DNA from: an uncultured Fibrobacter sp.
GTDB lineage: Bacteria; Fibrobacterota; Fibrobacteria; Fibrobacterales; Fibrobacteraceae
Assembly: GCF_900316465.1 (NCBI RefSeq)
Contig: NZ_ONDD01000007.1
Coordinates: 62,001 to 126,000, forward strand
DNA: 64,000 nt
Reading direction: 5' to 3'
Shown here: piece after piece, positions 58,426-64,000 of the stretch
Numbering within the stretch: the stretch's first letter is position 1
How the letters are laid out: each line of letters starts with the position of its first letter
The notes under the pieces: model-generated
What the model was told of the DNA's origin: nothing
What the model saw: the letters and a program-made list of their open reading frames with translations, nothing else
The model's database searches: none
Position numbers and translations under genes: made by a program

Positions 58426-59250
58426 TCAATCCTTAATACAACGAATAGATTTTTTCGTGCCAATCCACTGGAAACTGATACTTTCTCCCAAAATCACGTC
58501 ATAAGAGGACACAGTATTTTTCATCGTACTTGACGCAAAATACGTCGCCCGAAAAACACTGCTTAAGCCACCACTATAATCATAATACCCCGCATAAAGC
58601 GCCGAAAAACCACACGCATCAATTGGTCCCCCATCCTTTTTTTGGTACTCAATTGCTATTGAATCCATCGCAAGGATAGCCTCTTCTTTAAGAAGTCGGT
58701 TTACTACGCCGTCCACGGATTCAGCCAGCGTTTCCCATTCCACCTTGGTCGGAACATGCCAACCTTTCGGACATACTGAATCTACGATATCACGATCTAG
58801 AAAGCCACAATCTTTTGCATCTTTTATTAACGTATAGAACCTTCCATATTTTTCACAAAATTCATCAGCAATACATTCATTGGTTTCGCAAGTGGAATGA
58901 AGGCGCTCTGCAATTTCAGCAAGTCGCGTGGTATCTGTATTACAAATTTGCGTTGTATCATTCAGCCAAAAGCCTCTCGGCACACAAAATTCTTTGCCAT
59001 AACAAGTACTATAAGGATTCGGCAGTTCATACTTCAAATTCTCGGCCATCCACACCTGCTTACCAATTGTCGTATACTTGTATTCGCGGCCATCGCGTTC
59101 ATCAACAAAGGTTCCTCGGTTCGGGATGCCATAAGCGTTCATACCTGTTTCAGGACAAACATCCGCGGCGCTCCACTCCGGTTCGTCTTCAGCACAGGAT
59201 AAAAGGAATAACGAAATTAAAAGAAATACATATTTTGAATATTTAATCAT
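58426..59250 (-). CDS. Lipoprotein with Fibrobacter major paralogous domain (long form)
   Basis: 274 residues. Lipobox LFLLSCAE (Cys about 19). Same domain as the neighbour, with RDGREYKYTTIGKQVWMAENLKY at about 52. A Cys-rich insertion then occurs (about 80-145: CYGKEFC...CNTDTT...CETNECIADEFC), and CPKGWHVPTKVEWETLAESV follows. It ends SIRCIKD. The even number of Cys in the insert suggests disulfides outside the inner membrane. Its stop is 22 bases from the downstream paralogue's start, so both are probably one transcript. Role unknown. Confidence 0.85.
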   Translation of the reverse strand: MIKYSKYVFLLISLFLLSCAEDEPEWSAADVCPETGMNAYGIPNRGTFVDERDGREYKYTTIGKQVWMAENLKYELPNPYSTCYGKEFCVPRGFWLNDTTQICNTDTTRLAEIAERLHSTCETNECIADEFCEKYGRFYTLIKDAKDCGFLDRDIVDSVCPKGWHVPTKVEWETLAESVDGVVNRLLKEEAILAMDSIAIEYQKKDGGPIDACGFSALYAGYYDYSGGLSSVFRATYFASSTMKNTVSSYDVILGESISFQWIGTKKSIRCIKD

Positions 59251-59274
59251 TTTTGTCCTTTACGTACAATTTAA

Positions 59275-59306
59275 TTAAAAACACCTCTCCGCGAAACGGA
59301 AAGGTG
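59275..59306 (-). terminator. Terminator of the esterase gene
   Basis: CACCT-CTCCG-CGAAA-CGGAA-AGGTG (59282-59306) folds with two small mismatches; read leftward it ends in six T. It lies 43 bases past the esterase stop. Confidence 0.85.
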
Positions 59307-59348
59307 CTTTGGATGTGTTATATAGGAAATTTTAAAGTATGCTGATCT

Positions 59349-60770
59349 TTAGAATTTGCTGAAGAAATCCCAAGTGGCCTGCGGAACCCAGGACTTTTGC
59401 TGGCCGGGATCCTTGTGGTCCCAGATGTGGCCGCCATTCTGCGTACACCAGCGAACCGGGAAACGTTCTTCAACCGTGGTATAGTCGTAGCACACGTGCG
59501 GACCGCTGCCGCCATATTCCTGAGCCTTTTCATTCTTGGCCTTGCCGCCTTCGGAGTTGAGCGTCAAGATGATATCACGAGCGGCGCGACCCATCTGCGG
59601 AGTGCAAAGGTTGTCCTGCAGGCCGAGCACACCCATCCAACCCACGCCCTTATTCTGACGCTGCGGGAGCCAGATGTTACGTTCGGCGGTTTCATACACG
59701 GCTACAGCACGAAGCACATCCTGGTGGTTCCAAGAGAGACCGTTGCTGAACATGGAGCCGTAGCTAAAGCCTGTAGAGAACACGCGGCTAGAGTCAATGC
59801 AAAGGTTGCTCTGCAAATCGGCCAAAAGTTCATCGAAGAGCAGATAGTCATCCTGACCCCACGGGGCCTGGTTTCCGTTACCTTCAGGAGCGACAAAGAT
59901 TGCCGTCTTCTGGGTATCAAGCGGTTTCAGACCATAGTAGCCTTCTTGCTGCACACCACCGGCCCAGCCGCCCATGCAGTGCATGCCGAATATGAGCTTG
60001 TACGGTTTCTTGTTGTCGTAATTGTCAGGAATGTCGATACGGATGGTGCGCTTGCCCTTGCTCCACTGGAATTCGTAGCTGCCGGACTTGACGCGATTCC
60101 AGGTCTTGCCGCAACCACGGGTGGGAACCGGATCATTCTTTAAGCCCCAACCGTAGGCGTACTGCGGTTCGGCCTTCGGCTTTTTCACCGTAAGAGCAAG
60201 ATTCGTGTCGAGCTTATTCAAAAGCACCGAAAGGGTATCGAAACCGTCGGCAATGACCTTGAGCGTTTCGTTGGTCGTCAGCCTTGCAAGAGCAGCCTTT
60301 TGGCCGTTAGCGAAAGAGGCTCCGTAATTGCCATTAGAAGTAAAGCGGATGCTGCGTTGTGCACTTCCGATTTTCACGTTCGCATAGTAAGCCCCTTGGG
60401 CCTTGACGCATGCCTGCAAATCGAGGCTGCCCGAACCATAAAGGGTTTCGCTCATCAGGCGATTACCCATCATGTCGAAGATCTGGACCTGTACGGGTTC
60501 ACTGGAACGTTGAGAGAAAGAAAGAACGCCGTTATTGACGCTGATATAGCCCGGAAGCACGCGTCCCATCACAGACATTCCTTCTTCGTGGAATTTAAAT
60601 TCACCCTTGTCATCGGTCTTGGTAGAAAGGCCATTTTTGACAAGTAAAACAGATGCACCGCTTACCGCGCCGCCCTGTTCGTCACTCACTTTGCCCGTAA
60701 GCGTAAAGGCACTAGCCGATACAGCCATTGCGCAAGCGAGAGCCAGAGATTCCCAAACACTCTTTTTCAT
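59349..60770 (-). CDS. Secreted CE1-like esterase (feruloyl/acetylxylan type) with carboxypeptidase-regulatory domain
   Basis: 473 residues. Signal peptide 1-21 (AMAVSASA). A CarboxypepD_reg-like domain (about 22-75: LTGKVSDEQGGAVSGASVLLVKNGLSTKTDDKGEFKF) and a beta module similar to a T9SS-type tail (about 85-150) precede the catalytic domain (about 220-473). The catalytic part resembles poly-3-hydroxybutyrate depolymerase/feruloyl esterase CE1 proteins: IDIPDNYDNKKPYKLIFGMHCMGG, nucleophile Ser in FSTGFSYGSMFSNGL (about 341), and His in NGGHIWDHKDPG near the end. In a fibre degrader it probably removes feruloyl or acetyl groups from xylan. AGGAG precedes the ATG. Confidence 0.85.
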   Translation of the reverse strand: MKKSVWESLALACAMAVSASAFTLTGKVSDEQGGAVSGASVLLVKNGLSTKTDDKGEFKFHEEGMSVMGRVLPGYISVNNGVLSFSQRSSEPVQVQIFDMMGNRLMSETLYGSGSLDLQACVKAQGAYYANVKIGSAQRSIRFTSNGNYGASFANGQKAALARLTTNETLKVIADGFDTLSVLLNKLDTNLALTVKKPKAEPQYAYGWGLKNDPVPTRGCGKTWNRVKSGSYEFQWSKGKRTIRIDIPDNYDNKKPYKLIFGMHCMGGWAGGVQQEGYYGLKPLDTQKTAIFVAPEGNGNQAPWGQDDYLLFDELLADLQSNLCIDSSRVFSTGFSYGSMFSNGLSWNHQDVLRAVAVYETAERNIWLPQRQNKGVGWMGVLGLQDNLCTPQMGRAARDIILTLNSEGGKAKNEKAQEYGGSGPHVCYDYTTVEERFPVRWCTQNGGHIWDHKDPGQQKSWVPQATWDFFSKF

Positions 60771-60981
60771 AGTAGCTCCTTATATTGCTTTTATGGAAAA
60801 TAAATTCAAAAGGGAGCCATTGTTCACGCCGAAAGGCAATTGGTTTGGACAAAATATCCAAAAGCAGGTTTAAGAGATTTTACAAGGCCGCCGTTTTACA
60901 GCAATTTTAAGCGAATCAGAGCAAAGAAAAGGCCGGAATATACTATTTTATTACGCAAATAACATCTAGTTTGGAGAAAAT

Positions 60982-61905
60982 ATGAAAAAGCTTTGGACGC
61001 TCATTGCAAGCACCATGTTGGTTGCTTCCGTCGCATTTGCTCAGGACGACTTTGATCCTGAATATACCGATCAGGCCGAAGAACAGGTCGCTGAACAAGC
61101 AGAAGAACAAGCTGAAGAGCAACCCGCCGAACAGGAACAGGTTGCTGAACCTGTAGAAGAAAAGGCTAACGTAGCAGAAGAACCTGCTCCGGCACCCGCT
61201 CCGGCTCCGCAGTACCAGGCTAGCGCTCAAGAGCCCGCACAAGAAAACGTCCAGAATGACGAATACGCTCCGGCAAACGCCAACAACACGCCCTTCTTTG
61301 GCTTCGGTGTGAAGTTCGCCTTCAATTACGGCAGAATGTTCGGCTTCAAGGAAGACCTCGACAACGATAGCGACATCGACGGAACCCCGTCGGGCATCGG
61401 TTTTGACGGTGGTATCATGTTCCGCATCCAGATGATTCCGAACCTGTACTTTACCCCCGAGGTCAACATTGCCCATATTACCACCGAACACGAATTCATG
61501 CACCTCAAGCGCAAGTACGTTTCTACGGACTTGGAACTCCCCTTGCTGATGCGCGGCGTCATTGCCAATAGATTCTACGTGACCGGCGGCGCCCAGTTCA
61601 ACTTCACCTTGAGCAGCAAGGCTAAAATCGACGCCGTTGAAAACGCCACCTTGGACATCCCGGTCAAAAGCAACGAAAAAGTCGAACAGGCAACGTTTGG
61701 ATTCGGCATTGTAGCCGGTGCAGGCGTCAACATTGTTGCAGGTCTCTTCTTCGACTTCCGCTTCTACATGGGCATCACGGAACTCTACCCCGACGTGAAG
61801 ACCCTGGACGACCTGGAATTCGCTACGGGCGATTACTCCTTGGTTGACATGTCTGGCGCAAGAATGATGAAGTTCAAGGTCGGTCTCAGCTACTGGATTA
61901 TCTAA
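60982..61905 (+). CDS. Outer-membrane beta-barrel protein with Glu/Ala/Pro-rich linker
   Basis: 307 residues. GGAG precedes the ATG; the signal peptide is 1-20 (STMLVASVAFAQ). Residues about 21-105 are Glu/Gln/Ala/Pro-rich (EEQVAEQAEEQAEEQPAEQEQ, then EPAPAPAPAPQ), likely a periplasmic or wall-spanning linker. The C-terminal 200 residues are barrel-like (FFGFGVKFAFNYGRMFGF, PNLYFTPEVNIAHI, RFYVTGGAQFNFTL, FFDFRFYMGITELYP, KFKVGLSYWII), resembling PorT-like OMPs. Its stop is followed directly by the TTG start of the next gene. Confidence 0.85.
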   Translation: MKKLWTLIASTMLVASVAFAQDDFDPEYTDQAEEQVAEQAEEQAEEQPAEQEQVAEPVEEKANVAEEPAPAPAPAPQYQASAQEPAQENVQNDEYAPANANNTPFFGFGVKFAFNYGRMFGFKEDLDNDSDIDGTPSGIGFDGGIMFRIQMIPNLYFTPEVNIAHITTEHEFMHLKRKYVSTDLELPLLMRGVIANRFYVTGGAQFNFTLSSKAKIDAVENATLDIPVKSNEKVEQATFGFGIVAGAGVNIVAGLFFDFRFYMGITELYPDVKTLDDLEFATGDYSLVDMSGARMMKFKVGLSYWII

Positions 61906-63546
61906 TTGAAATTCCTTTCGAACTTGACTTACAAGGAATGTGCCCCTGTAGTTACTGCAGAGGCCATGCGCTTCTTGGATGGAGACACCAAGAGGAGCCG
62001 CGTTTCTAGCGCCGGATTTCCGCCGTTTTGGGAACCCCAAACCGAAATTGACGCAGAATTCGTAGATGGATTCGCTACCGCCATCGATGCCGGATACGGC
62101 CTGATGAAATTGGCGGGGCAAAAGCTCTTTGAAAAAGCAATTGATATGCTCGGCGAAAACCGCGAAGGCAAATCGGTCGCCGTATTTGTCGGCGGCGGAA
62201 ACAACGGCGGCGACGGCCTCGTTCTTTCCAAATTGCTGATTGAAGCAGGTATTCCCTGTACAGTCTATTCGCTCGCCAAGGCCGAAACCTTCAAGAACGA
62301 AGCGGCCATGGCGTACCAGGATTTCTCGGAAAGCGGCGGAAAGCTCATTGTCATTAATGACCTCCCCGTACACGAACCGAAATTCGCTCTTGCCGTGGAC
62401 TGCATGCTCGGCAACGGAGCCTCGGGCGAACTGCGCCCGGCCTTTGCTCGAGTCGTCATCAACTTGAACGAATGGAACATTCCGATTCTTGCAGCAGACG
62501 CCCCTACCGGTTTTGATTCTTCGGAACACCGCTGCGGCGAAAACTGCATTCAAGCCACCGAGACGCTTGTCTTTGGTCTCCCCCGCTTGGACGCCTACAC
62601 CAACGAAGGCGCTCGCGTTTTCGGCAAGACGACGGTCGAACCGCTCGACTACCCCGAAAACCTGATTGACAAAGTCCTGTCGGGCGTATTCCTCGCCACC
62701 GAAGACATGATTCCGGCATTGCTCCCCGACCGCGACGAATTTGGCGACAAGCGCAGCCAAGGTACCGCCATGGTGATTGCTGGTTCCGGCAATATGACCG
62801 GGGCAGCCGCCCTTTGTACCAAGGCATGCCTTAGAAGCGGTGCAGGCCTTGTCACAACGGCAACACCGAAGGCTTTGCTCCCGGCTTTGCAATCCAAGCT
62901 TGACGAGCCCGTATTCTACGGTATAGGAAATGCGACGACAGACAAGCTTTCGATTATGCACTTGATGCAGTTGCAGGATATCGCGACACACCAAAACGCC
63001 ATCGCCATCGGTCCCGGACTTGGAACCGACACCGAAACGCAAGACGCAGTCCGCATGTTCCTGACCGGACTCACGATTCCCGTGGTTGTCGACGCCGACG
63101 CGATTAACGCCTGTGGTTCTGCATTCTTCTGCATGGAAGGCGGCCCTGCGAATGCGATTGTCACGCCGCACAAGCGCGAATGGGAACGCAACTTCGGTCC
63201 GCTTCCGGCAAACGAATGCTTTTACCCGGAATACCTGCAGCAGTTTGCGACGCAGTTCAAGATTACGATTGTACTGAAGGGTTGCCCCACTTACGTGGCG
63301 ATTCCCGACGGACGCGTGTACGTGATTCCGGCCCGCAACTCGGGCCTAGCGAAGGGCGGTGCAGGCGATGTGCTTACCGGCATTATCACCGCACTACTCG
63401 CACAGGGTTTGCCCACCGCAGAAGCAGCCGTACTCGGCGTACTCCTGCACCAGAAAGCAGGCCGACTCACGCGCGAAAAAATGGGAGCATTTGGAATGCT
63501 CCCGACTGACGTCATTGAAATGTTGCCCGCAGCATTTAGTTGCTAA
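61906..63546 (+). CDS. Bifunctional NAD(P)H-hydrate epimerase / ADP-dependent dehydratase
   Basis: 546 residues. Repairs damaged NAD(P)HX: the N-terminal NnrE/YjeF epimerase domain (about 15-255: AVFVGGGNNGGDGLVLSKLL at about 92, LAVDCMLGNGASGE, AADAPTGFDSSE) and the C-terminal NnrD kinase-like dehydratase domain (about 265-546: KRSQGTAMVIAGSGNMTGAA at about 285, GPGLGTD, VVDADAIN, TPHKREWERNFG, NSGLAKGGAGDVLTGII). A TTG start immediately follows the barrel gene stop (TAATTG), and no ATG precedes conserved residues, so TTG is accepted. An insertion near residues 24-45 (GDTKRSRVSSAGFPPFWEPQ) is unlike the usual compact epimerase start. Confidence 0.93.
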   Translation: MKFLSNLTYKECAPVVTAEAMRFLDGDTKRSRVSSAGFPPFWEPQTEIDAEFVDGFATAIDAGYGLMKLAGQKLFEKAIDMLGENREGKSVAVFVGGGNNGGDGLVLSKLLIEAGIPCTVYSLAKAETFKNEAAMAYQDFSESGGKLIVINDLPVHEPKFALAVDCMLGNGASGELRPAFARVVINLNEWNIPILAADAPTGFDSSEHRCGENCIQATETLVFGLPRLDAYTNEGARVFGKTTVEPLDYPENLIDKVLSGVFLATEDMIPALLPDRDEFGDKRSQGTAMVIAGSGNMTGAAALCTKACLRSGAGLVTTATPKALLPALQSKLDEPVFYGIGNATTDKLSIMHLMQLQDIATHQNAIAIGPGLGTDTETQDAVRMFLTGLTIPVVVDADAINACGSAFFCMEGGPANAIVTPHKREWERNFGPLPANECFYPEYLQQFATQFKITIVLKGCPTYVAIPDGRVYVIPARNSGLAKGGAGDVLTGIITALLAQGLPTAEAAVLGVLLHQKAGRLTREKMGAFGMLPTDVIEMLPAAFSC

Positions 63547-63555
63547 GGCTACTAA

Positions 63556-63588
63556 TGTCATGCCGCACTTGATGCGGCATCTCCTTTT
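63556..63588 (-). repeat. GGAGATGCCGC...GCGGCATGACA palindromic repeat (copy 5, inverted)
   Basis: On the minus strand AAAAGGAGATGCCGC-ATCAAGT-GCGGCATGACA, in the gap between convergent genes. It matches the consensus of copies 1-4. Confidence 0.85.
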
Positions 63589-63591
63589 CTA

Positions 63592-64000
63592 CTAAAGTAG
63601 TTCAGAAACCAGTTTGTCCAGCGCAGCTTCGGATTCGGCGCTGAGCGTAGACTTCACCGTCACCACGGTTTCGGCAAGCGTCACGTTCTTGAGCGTGGCG
63701 AGGATTTCCGTCATCTTCTTGGCAGCCATCGGAGCCCACGTGCCATTTTCCACGACGCCCACCTTGCGGTTGCTGTAATTCTTTGCCTTCAGGTGGTTCA
63801 GGAAGTCTTCCATGACCGGGAAGAGGCCTGCGTCATAAGTAGGAGCGGCCACCACCATGCGGTCGTAGCGGAAGGCGTCTTCGATGACTTCGGCCATGTC
63901 GCTGCGGGCAAGGTCAGAGACCACCACCTTCTCAACACCGGCGGCCTTGAGCTTTTCGCCGAGCAATTCCGCGGCCTTCTTGGTTCCGCCGTAAATAGAG
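63592..64000 (-). CDS. Flavodiiron/FprA-type flavoprotein, C-terminal flavodoxin domain (5' end outside window)
   Basis: Open to the right edge, so only the last 136 residues are present. SIYGGTKKAAELLGEKLKAAG is the FMN phosphate loop and first helix of a flavodoxin. RYDRMVVAAPTYDAGLFPVMEDFLNHLKAKNYSNRKVGVVENGTWAPMAAKKM carries the second FMN-binding loop in the form (APTYDAG) used by family A flavoproteins and flavorubredoxins, which reduce O2 or NO to protect anaerobes. The diiron domain would lie beyond the window. A short internal frame starting at 63966 is not a real start. Confidence 0.85.
   Translation of the reverse strand, partial: SIYGGTKKAAELLGEKLKAAGVEKVVVSDLARSDMAEVIEDAFRYDRMVVAAPTYDAGLFPVMEDFLNHLKAKNYSNRKVGVVENGTWAPMAAKKMTEILATLKNVTLAETVVTVKSTLSAESEAALDKLVSELL

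Noticed and set aside
60793..60873. 26-codon frame starting MENKFKREPLFTPKGNW upstream of the barrel gene
   Set aside because: No ribosome site, and it lies in the divergent promoter region; may be chance. Kept only as a possibility if conserved elsewhere.
60943..63171. 742-codon open frame on the minus strand
   Set aside because: Exact antisense shadow of the barrel protein and NAD(P)HX repair genes; Gly/Cys/His-rich composition without any family motif.

Overview
The window reads as a chromosome segment of Fibrobacter (phylum Fibrobacterota), the rumen and gut fibre degrader, or a very close relative. The evidence is taxon-typical protein families. Three lipoproteins carry the 'Fibrobacter succinogenes major paralogous domain' (TIGR02145 type; 29303-30451, 57774-58403, 58426-59250). 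One 923-residue lipoprotein matches the TIGR02171 paralogous family (20185-22956). Secreted proteins have poly-Ser linkers, one ends in a T9SS-like C-terminal tail, and there is a Cthe_2159-like beta-helix carbohydrate-binding lipoprotein and a feruloyl-esterase-like CE1 enzyme. No phage, plasmid, IS or CRISPR locus is visible.

Layout: 1-2.4 kb holds the end of a polyprenyl-phosphate glycosyltransferase, guanylate kinase and a Sua5-type enzyme. 2.4-10.7 kb holds a DUF349 repeat protein, PriA, a TonB-receptor-like protein and a VanX-like dipeptidase. 10.7-15.2 kb holds a nitrilase-fold amidase, two small unknown genes, a maltokinase-like kinase and a secreted protein with a Cys-rich 50-residue peptide gene behind it. 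15.3-23 kb is a leftward run (queA, WYL regulator, zinc-ribbon/BON protein, gltX, TIGR02171 lipoprotein). 23-28.2 kb holds an alanine symporter, ispD, an ArsR-controlled metal permease and galE. 28.3-29.2 kb holds tRNA-Gly(GCC), a hairpin-packed gene-free stretch and an orphan antitoxin-like gene. 29.3-37.1 kb holds a lipoprotein, RNase D, a folate enzyme, an rRNA methyltransferase, a GAF/GGDEF protein, pheS and small envelope/flavin genes. 37.3-46.6 kb holds carbohydrate-binding and LamG-like lipoproteins, an RNA methyltransferase, an MFS carrier, a membrane GGDEF enzyme, a Nudix enzyme and TrmO. 46.7-48.7 kb is prfA-prmC, with prfA broken. 49-55.5 kb is a six-gene leftward cluster (Mrp, DUF971, sigma factor, two TPR proteins, RlpA). 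55.6-64 kb holds DJ-1/PfpI, a ModF-like ABC protein, two paralogous lipoproteins, the esterase, an outer-membrane barrel, the NAD(P)HX repair enzyme and the end of a flavodiiron-type protein.

Most genes are housekeeping, and very short or overlapping junctions (TAATG, stop/start sharing) imply many translationally coupled operons.

The unusual content is mostly non-coding or structural. (1) Behind tRNA-Gly lies about 0.55 kb of nested palindromes, bounded by a 12-base direct repeat of the tRNA 3' end and punctuated by further copies of its tail; it looks like a compact tRNA-anchored cassette array or structured RNA locus. (2) At least four families of small palindromic repeats occur between genes, and two of them also sit in frame inside the maltokinase-like and priA genes. 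(3) The stretch of prfA that should encode the catalytic GGQ motif is replaced by unrelated sequence with a frameshift, although prmC, whose product modifies that motif, is intact next door. I ran no database searches; names rest on motifs, length and context.
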